DNA of 18,712 nt from Kordiimonadaceae bacterium (GTDB lineage Bacteria; Pseudomonadota; Alphaproteobacteria; Sphingomonadales; Kordiimonadaceae): contig JABABO010000235.1 in NCBI GenBank assembly GCA_014238195.1, positions 1 to 18,712 on the forward strand. The letters are read 5' to 3'. Shown here in pieces: positions 1 through 5,640 of this stretch. The position numbers and the translations under genes were made by a program. How positions within the stretch are numbered: the first letter of the stretch is position 1; each line of letters starts with the position of its first letter. A model generated the notes under the pieces. That model was given only the letters and a program-made list of their open reading frames with translations. It was not told where the DNA came from and ran no database searches.

Positions 1-2
1 TG

Positions 3-1703
3 CGGCTTGCCACGGCCATACGGAACCTAGACGGCGAAAAAATGTCCTTTGTTGTACAGATGATGAGCAAGGCCACGCGGTTTTTGTCAGCAATCAACAC
101 CAGCTATAACCCAGAATTTGTGATCTCGAACGCGCTGAGGGACTTGCAAACAGGCCTAACGACGGCGCAGCAATTTGACGCTGAAGGCATGACCAAAAAA
201 ATTATCCAAGGCTGGTTGCCTGCCATGCTAGGGGCCGAACAAGGGGCCTTTAAGACAGGCAACAGCGAATGGCGGCCATGGTTCGATGAATATACGGCGG
301 CTGGCGGGCGTGTGTATTTTAATCAAATGCATGATGTTGATGCCTTGCGCACTGATCTGCAAAAGAAATTCAAGGAATCTGGTAAAAGCAAAATGAAGCG
401 CACGCTATCGATCAGGGCGCTTGGTAAGACGATTGAAAAGGTCAATCTAGGTGTTGAATCTGCCGTGCGCTTATCGGTGTACCGCCATTTGCGCGAAACG
501 GGTATGAGCAAAGACAAATCCGCCGCCGCCGCCAAGGAACTGACAGTAAACTTTAACCGCAAGGGAACGATGGGGCCTGTGATCAACAGCTTTTATATGT
601 TCTTTAACGCTGGCGTGCAGGGGACCTTTACCCTCGCCCGTGCTGCAAAGGCCAGCAGAAAGGTGCGGGTGGCGCTCGGCGGTATTGTGGTAACAGGGGC
701 CTTGATGGAAATCTTTAATCAGTTATGGAGTCCTGAAGACGAAGACGGCGAAAAGAAATATGATAAAATTGGAGCGCATGAAAAATCGCGCAACTTCATT
801 CTTTATCTGCCCAACAGCAAACAGCCCATAGAATTGCCAATGGGCTACGGCTTGAACTTCTTCTATCACCTTGGCCGCGCTATCACAGAAGTTGGTATGG
901 GCCGCGACGTGATGGATGCGGTGGCCGAGGTGGCTACAACAGGGATGGAAGCATTTAATCCCATCGGCGGAGCTGGTAGTTTTGTAAAGCAAATGTCGCC
1001 AACCCTGCTGGACCCCGCGATGGAGCTTGCTCTGAATGAAGATTTTGCAGGCCGTGCGATTATGCCAACCCGTTACCCGCATCATTCAGGCGAACCTGAG
1101 CACCTACGCCACTTTAAAAGCGTTAGCCCGACGGCGAAAGCGATTGCTAAAGGCCTGAATGATGCAACAGGCGGCAATAGTGTGGAACCTGGGGCCATTG
1201 ATATAAGCCCCGAAACCATCGAGCACTGGTTCAGCTTTATAACAGGTTCGGCGGGGCGTACTGCGCAGCGCTTCGTGGATATTCCCAGTATCATTGCAGA
1301 CCCAGAGCGCGAGATCACCAGTAAAGACATCCCCTTTGCGCGCAAGCTGATTGGTGCGTCTAATTTTGAGTGGAAAAATAAGCAGCGATTTTACGAGCGC
1401 ACAAATGCCGTGATGATCGCCAAGAAGCGCCTTGAAAAACTAAAGGAAGAAGGCCGCGCCCGACAAGCCTATGACTTCAATAAAGAAAACAAGAAGCTGC
1501 TTACATTACACAGCGAGGCCATGGATTCTGTGCGATATATGCGTCGTTTGCGCAAGCATCTATCCCAACTGCATACCGCAAAAGAATTGGGCCATCTAAG
1601 CCAAGCAGAGTATGCCGCAAATATTAAACCCTTCCAGCAAGAGGTCAAAACCGTCGTCAATAAATTTAATACGCTTTATTACACTGCGTTTAATGAGGAA
1701 TAG
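3..1703 (+). CDS. C-terminal part of a large phage/mobile-element polyvalent protein (LPD38-like), 5' partial
   Basis: The reading frame is open from the window edge: 13 in-frame codons precede the ATG at 42 with no stop and read as RLATAIRNLDGEK. The true protein therefore starts outside the window. The opening stretch (SAINTSYNPEF, then NALRDLQTGL) and a later NSFYMFFNAGVQGT segment resemble the LPD38 region near the C-terminus of very large 'polyvalent' proteins of phages and conjugative elements. Those proteins carry several enzymatic domains and are thought to be delivered with the DNA. A hydrophobic segment (VALGGIVVTGALMEIF) lies in the middle. The last roughly 100 residues are rich in K, R, E and Q and probably helical. 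No catalytic domain is visible in this part. The LPD38 assignment is from memory of the family; the partial nature is read directly. Confidence 0.7.
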   Translation, partial: RLATAIRNLDGEKMSFVVQMMSKATRFLSAINTSYNPEFVISNALRDLQTGLTTAQQFDAEGMTKKIIQGWLPAMLGAEQGAFKTGNSEWRPWFDEYTAAGGRVYFNQMHDVDALRTDLQKKFKESGKSKMKRTLSIRALGKTIEKVNLGVESAVRLSVYRHLRETGMSKDKSAAAAKELTVNFNRKGTMGPVINSFYMFFNAGVQGTFTLARAAKASRKVRVALGGIVVTGALMEIFNQLWSPEDEDGEKKYDKIGAHEKSRNFILYLPNSKQPIELPMGYGLNFFYHLGRAITEVGMGRDVMDAVAEVATTGMEAFNPIGGAGSFVKQMSPTLLDPAMELALNEDFAGRAIMPTRYPHHSGEPEHLRHFKSVSPTAKAIAKGLNDATGGNSVEPGAIDISPETIEHWFSFITGSAGRTAQRFVDIPSIIADPEREITSKDIPFARKLIGASNFEWKNKQRFYERTNAVMIAKKRLEKLKEEGRARQAYDFNKENKKLLTLHSEAMDSVRYMRRLRKHLSQLHTAKELGHLSQAEYAANIKPFQQEVKTVVNKFNTLYYTAFNEE

Positions 1704-2107
1704 GGGGTTGGCTTTGAAATGTTGGCATTTTAGCTTTAAGGTGATCTCAAATAAAGGCGTTTGCTTTGCTGCCAGATATCTAGGCGGCGTTGGTGTCTGA
1801 TTTTCATAATGGTTGTGCGCATACACCAAGTATGTCCAGTCTCTAAATGTTCTAATTCACAAGTGACTTTTTCTGCAGTGAAAGTCAAAGAACCATCATT
1901 AGTTATCGTAATAGGAAGGTGCAATTCAGGTCGTCCCAAAAAATGCGACAATGCGAACATATTATTCACAGATAGTTTTGGTTTTGCCTCTGCACACCAT
2001 TCATATATTGGTGGCATTTGTGAGAATAAAAATGCAATAGCCCCGACATACACTCCCAAATAATCTGCAGATAAAAAACGCTTTGTATTTAATTTTCTGA
2101 TCATCAT
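1596..2107 (-). pseudogene. small membrane-anchored hypothetical protein, broken by a one-base frameshift
   Basis: From ATG at 2107 the frame encodes a short basic N-terminus, a hydrophobic segment (about residues 17-31) and a soluble part with LHLPITITNDGSL, which reads like the start of a beta-sandwich domain outside the membrane. At about 1826-1828 this frame continues into an unconvincing basic tail and stops at 1736. One base over, the other frame gives a plausible continuation right after HTW: VYAHNHYENQTPTPPRYLAA, followed by EITLKLKC, with a stop at 1596. Adding one G to the GG at 1826-1827 would join the two into about 170 residues. The reconstructed end overlaps the convergent polyvalent gene by about 108 bases, so the original C-terminus may also be lost. 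I do not recognise the family. A sequencing error would produce the same picture. Confidence 0.5.
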
Positions 2108-2112
2108 AAACC

Positions 2113-2126
2113 CATAATTAATTATG
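2113..2126. repeat. perfect 14-bp palindrome upstream of the broken small gene
   Basis: CATAATTAATTATG is fully self-complementary and sits 5 bases upstream of the first ATG of the minus-strand gene that begins at 2107. Position and symmetry fit a repressor site or leader hairpin, but AT-rich palindromes of this size also arise by chance. Confidence 0.3.
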
Positions 2127-2208
2127 CTATAACACTCATTAGTACTTAATTAATCAACTTAATGTGTCTTGTCAAGTGATACTCTCATTAGATGGAAAAG
2201 GTCGAGCA

Positions 2209-2272
2209 TCGGGGCGTGATCGGGGCGTAAAACGCTAAATCGGGGCGTAATCAAGTGTTTTCGGGGTGTATA
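2209..2272 (+). repeat. four phased direct repeats TCGGGGYGTRW, probable integrase arm-type sites
   Basis: Copies begin at 2209, 2220, 2240 and 2261 and share TCGGGGCGT; the last has T for C (TCGGGGTGT). The start-to-start distances of 11, 20 and 21 bases put all copies on nearly the same face of the helix. They are G-rich islands in AT-rich DNA and end about 43 bases before the tRNA-Ala fragment, on the element side. Tyrosine integrases of the P4-like island type bind short G-rich direct repeats next to the core site with a separate N-terminal domain, so arm-type sites are the favoured reading. Iterons for a replication or excision protein are the alternative. Confidence 0.55.
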
Positions 2273-2314
2273 TTAAGGCAATAAATGGCTGTTTTCTGCC
2301 AAATTTATTACTTA

Positions 2315-2367
2315 GCGCTTCGCTGGCAGCGAAGAGGTCAGGGGTTCGATTCCCCTAGGCTCCACCA
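2315..2367 (+). tRNA. 3' half of tRNA-Ala(GGC): attachment-site scar, not a functional tRNA
   Basis: The cloverleaf parts can be read directly. The anticodon stem is CTTCG/CGAAG (2318-2322 and 2330-2334), with a 7-base loop holding anticodon GGC at 2325-2327. The variable loop is AGGTC. The T-arm is AGGGG, loop TTCGATT, CCCCT (2340-2356). The acceptor 3' strand AGGCTCC is followed by discriminator A and an encoded CCA (2365-2367). The expected 5' acceptor strand (GGGGCCT or GGAGCCT) and D-arm are absent; the sequence before 2315 is unrelated AT-rich DNA. A 3' half that begins close to the anticodon arm is the classic product of integration into a tRNA gene. Confidence 0.8.
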
Positions 2368-2396
2368 ATTAACTGTTTGATTTATATGTCGGTTAT

Positions 2397-2432
2397 AAAG
2401 GACTTAGCAGCCAAGCTGCTAGGTCCTTTTTT
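2397..2432 (+). terminator. rho-independent terminator of the original tRNA-Ala gene, probably bidirectional
   Basis: A 12-bp stem GGACTTAGCAGC / GCTGCTAGGTCC (2400-2411 with 2415-2426, one G-T pair) has a 3-base CAA loop and is followed by six T. Four bases (AAAG) on the other side can extend the stem against CTTT. On the minus strand a shorter T-run follows the same hairpin, so it can also end the toxin-antitoxin transcript whose last gene stops at 2480. Confidence 0.85.
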
Positions 2433-2479
2433 CATAGTGACCATTTTGTGCCCAAACTGAGCCTAAAAAAGTACTCCTA

Positions 2480-3610
2480 TTATAAATCACTAAAATCAAT
2501 CTTATTTCGTAAACTAGATACCCAAGGGTAATTCGGTTTAATATGAGAACTTTTGTGTAGAACTTGCCCCATTACAATACTCGGATTTATCCCAATTGAA
2601 TTAGCAAAGTCAATTATGTGGTTTTTACTATAACGCCCTTTTTTTTTTTTTTTTTTACTATAGAAATTAGACCACTCACTTTTTGAAATAAGGGATTGTT
2701 CCGCAAAGTCATCGGCCCTTTTCTCTATTTCATTTACGCTCGAATTATTAATATCTTCATCAAGATATATTTCTTTCTTCCCGTCAAAAAGTATATGGGC
2801 TGCTTCGTGATAAAAACTAAACCAAAAATGATCATCTGTTTTGTATCTATCACTTAATTGAATAAGAGGAGTATCTTTAGTTAACCATCTAGCTGCGCCA
2901 CTAATTCCGGCTTTAGGTATTGTCTCTGTAAGAACTAGTATTACTCCGCACTGCTTACACACAGTTCGTAATTGCTCAGCAGAATCTTTCCACTTCAATT
3001 TAGAAAGTTCTCTTATGTTCTTAAGAGATTCTTTAAATAATTTTTCTTTATATTGAGCCAAATCGCCGTTCATCATTACTTCTCTGGCTTCAATTTCTCC
3101 AATTCTTAACCAACTATACACAACATTAGGGCTTGTTTGAAAAGATTGAGATTGCTTGAAATAGGTTGAGAGAGCTGTCTCATGATGTATTCTTTTCCAT
3201 GCATCAAAACTACCAAGACCTAAAAAGTTAAGGATGTCCTCATATAAATCTCCTTGGTTCTTAGTACTTGTAATATAGCCCCGATTTCTAAGCACACTTA
3301 AAGGAAATTGATCAATCCACTCTATTAAGTTTTTATCATCTCGAGCATCCTTGTTTTTGAGTTCAGATAATTTAAAGGAGCTCTCCATATTTAATATTAA
3401 AGAAGCCTTTACAGACAATACTCTTTCTAATTGTATCGCTGTTTCAGGTGTTATTGATGAATGATCATTTAATATCTCACTAATTGTTTTTGTTGGGCGC
3501 CCACACAACTTAGCGAGTTCAACAACTTTGATACCTCGAGCTTCAATGATCTCTGTGAGATACTCACCTGGAGAAATTGGGTCAATAAATTGAGCTTCTT
3601 GATTAGACAT
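2480..3610 (-). CDS. HigA-type antitoxin/regulator: XRE helix-turn-helix fused to an ImmA/IrrE-like metallopeptidase
   Basis: The protein is 376 residues from ATG at 3610. That start has GGAGG eight bases upstream (3619-3623), better than two in-frame ATGs further up. Residues about 13-70 form a HigA-like DNA-binding domain (PGEYLTEIIEARGIKVVELA, then LCGRPTKTISEIL). The C-terminal half has the zinc-peptidase motif HEAAH at 268-272, as in ImmA and IrrE, which cleave repressors or partner proteins. The start overlaps the toxin stop by 8 bases (ATGTCTAA), so translation is probably coupled. Six lysines near residue 320 are encoded by an uninterrupted A18 run; the frame after it still reads like the family tail (INPSIVMGQVLH). 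The gene is much more AT-rich than the par operon, suggesting transfer. It likely neutralises the toxin and represses the operon. Confidence 0.8.
   Translation of the reverse strand: MSNQEAQFIDPISPGEYLTEIIEARGIKVVELAKLCGRPTKTISEILNDHSSITPETAIQLERVLSVKASLILNMESSFKLSELKNKDARDDKNLIEWIDQFPLSVLRNRGYITSTKNQGDLYEDILNFLGLGSFDAWKRIHHETALSTYFKQSQSFQTSPNVVYSWLRIGEIEAREVMMNGDLAQYKEKLFKESLKNIRELSKLKWKDSAEQLRTVCKQCGVILVLTETIPKAGISGAARWLTKDTPLIQLSDRYKTDDHFWFSFYHEAAHILFDGKKEIYLDEDINNSSVNEIEKRADDFAEQSLISKSEWSNFYSKKKKKKGRYSKNHIIDFANSIGINPSIVMGQVLHKSSHIKPNYPWVSSLRNKIDFSDL
2639..2656 (-). repeat. homopolymer A18 (coding strand) inside the antitoxin gene
   Basis: Eighteen consecutive T on the + strand encode six lysines (AAA) in the metallopeptidase-antitoxin. 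The HExxH motif lies upstream of the tract and the conserved-looking tail downstream, so a slip of one base would keep the DNA-binding domain and active-site motif but change the last roughly 55 residues. Runs of this length are prone to replication and transcription slippage and to sequencing error. Confidence 0.85.
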
Positions 3611-3923
3611 TTCCATCACCTCCACAAACACTGGTAATAATAATTGCTTGAATAGATGTCAGGCTATGTCCATTACTATTAGATTTAAAATTTATCACAC
3701 CTGATTCTACTCTACCCACTGCATAAGAGTTATTACAGCCTTGGTTAGACTTGCGCCTAAGGTCAGGCAAACCTTCTGGGACCTCTTCAAGATTGTTGGC
3801 TGCGGAAAGAACGGACAAACGCCTACGAATCGCCTTAGCCGTATTCTCGCCAAAGTGATTTTCTCTAGTGCTTGGGCACGTGCATAATTTCGCAAGTGCA
3901 TTAGAAAAATATTTAATTTCCAC
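3603..3923 (-). CDS. RelE/HigB-family toxin-like protein (partner of the HTH-peptidase antitoxin)
   Basis: The protein is 106 residues from a GTG at 3923. The N-terminus (MEIKYFSNALAKLC) and the pattern FGENTAKAIRRRLSVLSAA match the small proteins found upstream of HigA-ImmA type antitoxins, which belong to the RelE/ParE fold of mRNA-cleaving, ribosome-dependent toxins. The middle is divergent: the usual H-x-L-x-G-x-R-x-G-x-x-A core is replaced by DLRRKSNQGCNNSYAV, so activity is uncertain. The Shine-Dalgarno is weak (GCGGA about 9 bases before GTG). An ATG at 3952 lies in a different frame and could connect only through a slip in an A8 run at 3937-3944. The stop overlaps the antitoxin start. 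Toxin-before-antitoxin order is usual for higBA. Confidence 0.6.
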   Translation of the reverse strand: MEIKYFSNALAKLCTCPSTRENHFGENTAKAIRRRLSVLSAANNLEEVPEGLPDLRRKSNQGCNNSYAVGRVESGVINFKSNSNGHSLTSIQAIIITSVCGGDGNV

Positions 3924-3947
3924 CCTGTATCCGCTCTTTTTTTTAAA

Positions 3948-3976
3948 ATCATAACCCTAAGTATTACGAAATGCAA
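3948..3976 (-). promoter_or_regulatory. promoter of the toxin-antitoxin pair with an overlapping operator octamer
   Basis: Read on the minus strand: -35 TTGCAT (3976-3971), a 17-base spacer, and -10 TATGAT (3953-3948), giving a leader of roughly 20 bases before the GTG at 3923. The -10 is part of GTTATGAT (3955-3948), the complement of ATCATAAC that also forms the inverted repeat at 4019-4041. A protein bound there would block this promoter. No other evidence for the promoter is available. Confidence 0.5.
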
Positions 3977-3985
3977 ATTAAATCA

Positions 3986-4014
3986 TTGACTCTTATTTTG
4001 CGAATCGCAATAAT
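3986..4014 (+). promoter_or_regulatory. sigma70-type promoter of the DUF2188-DUF2235 genes
   Basis: TTGACT (3986-3991), a 17-base spacer and AATAAT (4009-4014) match the vegetative consensus well. Transcription would begin around 4021, inside the inverted repeat at 4019-4041, and lead into the DUF2188 gene at 4057. It is divergent from the toxin-antitoxin promoter. Confidence 0.6.
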
Positions 4015-4018
4015 GGTA

Positions 4019-4041
4019 ATCATAACAGATAGTGTTATGAT
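4019..4041. promoter_or_regulatory. inverted-repeat operator ATCATAAC-N7-GTTATGAT
   Basis: Perfect 8-bp arms (4019-4026 and 4034-4041) flank a 7-base spacer and cover the expected transcription start of the DUF2188 promoter. A third copy of the octamer (3948-3955) overlaps the -10 of the divergent toxin-antitoxin promoter. The obvious candidate ligand is the HTH domain of the neighbouring antitoxin, since HigA-type proteins bind such palindromes; this is inference. An alternative is a small hairpin in the 5' leader. Confidence 0.55.
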
Positions 4042-4056
4042 TTTAAGGAATTTACA

Positions 4057-4281
4057 ATGAATAAAAGAAACCAACATATAACGCCGCACAAAGAAGGGTG
4101 GCAAATACGAGGTGCAGGTGCACAACGTGCGACAAGTGTTCATCGCACTCAAGCCGAGGCGATTGATCGCGGCAGGGAAATTTCTCAAAACCAAGAGAGT
4201 GAACTGTTAATTCATGGTCGAAATGGGCGCATTCGGGCCCGTGGCTCCCACGGATCTGATCCATATCCACCAAAAGGTTAA
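4057..4281 (+). CDS. DUF2188 family small protein
   Basis: The protein is 74 residues, with AAGGA eight bases before the ATG. The sequence follows the DUF2188 pattern closely: NQHITPHKEGWQIRGAGAQR, then ATSVHRTQAEAIDRGREI, then ELLIHGRNGRIRARGSHGSDPYPPKG. These small basic proteins occur widely in bacteria, plasmids and islands, often beside stress or defence genes, and have no established function. The fold is predicted to be a compact beta-alpha-beta unit. It sits 44 bases upstream of the DUF2235 hydrolase, in the same direction and probably in the same transcript, and divergent from the toxin-antitoxin pair. The family call is strong; any role beyond that is unknown. Confidence 0.8.
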   Translation: MNKRNQHITPHKEGWQIRGAGAQRATSVHRTQAEAIDRGREISQNQESELLIHGRNGRIRARGSHGSDPYPPKG

Positions 4282-4325
4282 ATACTGGACCGATGTTCAG
4301 TCCTATTTTTTTAAGGAGAAAATGT

Positions 4326-5297
4326 ATGCCTAAAAATATTGTAATATGCTGTGATGGCACAGGCAACGAATATAGCAAAAACAACACCAATGTTATTGGA
4401 ACATTCTCAGCTATCATTCGTGATGAAAAGCAACACGCTTTTTACGATACTGGAGTAGGGACGTTCAATCCAATGGGTTTATCCCTTGGACCTATATCTA
4501 AACGCATTGGCATCACTTCGGGCCAAGCTTTTGGATATGGTATAAAGCAGAATGTCCAAGAAGCCTATGAATATCTAATGAACAGATATGAAACTGGCGA
4601 TAAATTATATGTATTCGGCTTTAGTCGAGGTGCCTATACCGCCCGATTGCTAGTTGGAATGCTGAATAGGGTAGGTGTTTTACAAAAAGGGAGCAAAAAC
4701 CTAATACCTTCAGTCATGAAAATGAACTTTGAAGAAGAAGATTTGGAAACTGTGAAAGGCTTCAAAAACGCATTTTGCCATGAATGTTCACCGCACTTTG
4801 TCGGTGTCTGGGATACCGTTGCATCTATTGGTTATTTTCACCCTGCTCGTCACTTTAAAGATGATGTACTGAACCATGATGTTAAATTTGCTTACCATGC
4901 CATTTCAATTGACGAACAAAGAAAAAAATTTCCCGTTAGCCTTTGGGACGAAAGTAAAAAAGCTGATCACCAAACGATTGAACAAGTTTGGTTTTCTGGT
5001 GTGCACTCTGATATTGGTGGATGGTATACAGAACGAGGCTTATCAGACCTCGCATTTCAATGGATGATGGAAAAGGCTCTAAACTGTGGACTTCGCCTCA
5101 AGGAAACATGGCGTTCAGGGCTTGAGTGTGATGCCAAAGGAACCATTCATAACTCGCGTAGCGGATTCTGGAAAGTTTGGAGCGCTGTAGAACGCGAAAT
5201 CCCAGATGGTGCACTTATTCACGAAAGTGTTTTCAGCCGCATGGAAGAATTAGGTTATAAACCACCATTGCCATCTAAATATAAGAAAATCTCTTGA
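4326..5297 (+). CDS. DUF2235 alpha/beta hydrolase (Tle1-like phospholipase/esterase fold)
   Basis: The protein is 323 residues from ATG at 4326, chosen over an upstream ATG at 4293 because AAGGAG (4313-4318) stands seven bases before it and the N-terminus then opens with the family's first strand. DUF2235 hallmarks are present: CCDGTGNEYSKNNTNV at residues 8-23, the nucleophile elbow GFSRGAYTARL with Ser100, GVWDTVASIG with Asp163, and GVHSDIGG with His226, a complete Ser-Asp-His set. The fold is shared with Tle1 lipase effectors of type VI secretion and with free-standing cytoplasmic proteins of unknown substrate. No signal peptide or membrane segment is seen, and no VgrG or immunity gene is nearby. 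With DUF2188 it forms a two-gene unit ended by a strong terminator. Confidence 0.85.
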   Translation: MPKNIVICCDGTGNEYSKNNTNVIGTFSAIIRDEKQHAFYDTGVGTFNPMGLSLGPISKRIGITSGQAFGYGIKQNVQEAYEYLMNRYETGDKLYVFGFSRGAYTARLLVGMLNRVGVLQKGSKNLIPSVMKMNFEEEDLETVKGFKNAFCHECSPHFVGVWDTVASIGYFHPARHFKDDVLNHDVKFAYHAISIDEQRKKFPVSLWDESKKADHQTIEQVWFSGVHSDIGGWYTERGLSDLAFQWMMEKALNCGLRLKETWRSGLECDAKGTIHNSRSGFWKVWSAVEREIPDGALIHESVFSRMEELGYKPPLPSKYKKIS

Positions 5298-5329
5298 TAT
5301 ATCGTCTTAAGGGAACTCGAATAAAAAAG

Positions 5330-5364
5330 GCCTTTGGTAAGAATTTACCGAAGGCTCTCTTTTC
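5330..5364 (+). terminator. rho-independent terminator after the DUF2235 gene
   Basis: An 11-bp stem GCCTTTGGTAA / TTACCGAAGGC (5330-5340 with 5345-5355, one G-T pair) closes a GAAT loop and is preceded by A-rich and followed by T-rich sequence. It separates the accessory module from the CoA-transferase region. Confidence 0.8.
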
Positions 5365-5466
5365 TTTTATCTGTACCATCCAGTCGCCCATTTTTACCAT
5401 AAACAAACAGATAGTGCAGAAGGGTGTGACAATGTGCATCAAATTAATGGGTCAGAAATTCAATAA

Positions 5467-5480
5467 CCTGTATACAATAT
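5467..5480. promoter_or_regulatory. upstream GntR-type operator (TGTATACA core)
   Basis: CCTGTATACAATAT carries the 8-bp palindrome TGTATACA (5469-5476) and is the same core as the perfect site at 5599-5614, with centres 134 bases apart. It lies in the 343-base stretch (5298-5640) that holds no gene, only the terminator, the two operators and the promoter. A second site at this distance could allow repression by looping; that is inference. Confidence 0.55.
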
Positions 5481-5582
5481 AAAACTTACACATCGTAACA
5501 GAGCCTGTGCAATATCGTTTATTAGCCTTAAGAACTTAATAAAATACCTTTAATTAAATATACTTTCGGTATCATTTCAATC

Positions 5583-5614
5583 TTGTATTTTACCTCCTAT
5601 ATTGTATACAATAT
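5583..5614 (+). promoter_or_regulatory. CoA-transferase promoter with a perfect GntR/FCD operator
   Basis: ATATTGTATACAATAT (5599-5614) is a perfect 16-bp palindrome whose core TTGTATACAA is the known site type of FadR/VanR-like GntR proteins. A candidate -35 TTGTAT (5583-5588) and -10 TATACA (5605-5610), 16 bases apart, place the -10 inside the operator, so binding would exclude RNA polymerase. The FCD-GntR gene converging on the CoA-transferase is the likely regulator. The promoter assignment is weaker than the operator. Confidence 0.65.
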
Positions 5615-5640
5615 TTGAAACTCTATTCAGGAGACACTTT

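Larger units (their letters stand above)
1..2367. mobile_element. right-hand end of a prophage-like or genomic-island element integrated in tRNA-Ala
   Basis: Seen here: a large mobile-element protein cut by the left window edge, a small broken gene, four phased direct repeats at 2209-2272, and a 3'-half tRNA-Ala(GGC) ending at 2367. Tyrosine recombinases of phages and islands commonly insert into tRNA 3' halves and leave a truncated copy at one end; multiple short direct repeats near that end are typical arm-type binding sites. I infer that everything left of about 2315 belongs to the element and that the resident chromosome starts with the tRNA fragment. The integrase gene and the intact tRNA copy should lie outside the window, to the left. 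Whether it is a phage or a conjugative element cannot be decided from the single large gene. Confidence 0.65.

Noticed and set aside
2315..2367. tmRNA 3' end as the identity of the tRNA-like fragment
   Set aside because: GGCTCCACCA also fits tmRNA, but a complete anticodon arm with GGC in a 7-base loop precedes the T-arm, which identifies tRNA-Ala.
3877..3882. CACGTG hexamer inside the toxin gene as a parS site
   Set aside because: Only the central six bases match; the TGTT and AACA arms are absent.
4052..4417. 121-codon minus-strand frame across the DUF2188-DUF2235 junction
   Set aside because: It is antisense to two recognisable genes and their ribosome binding sites, and has no family-like sequence of its own.
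5294..5482. 62-codon frame after the DUF2235 gene
   Set aside because: It runs through a strong terminator hairpin and into a GntR operator, so it is regulatory DNA rather than a gene.
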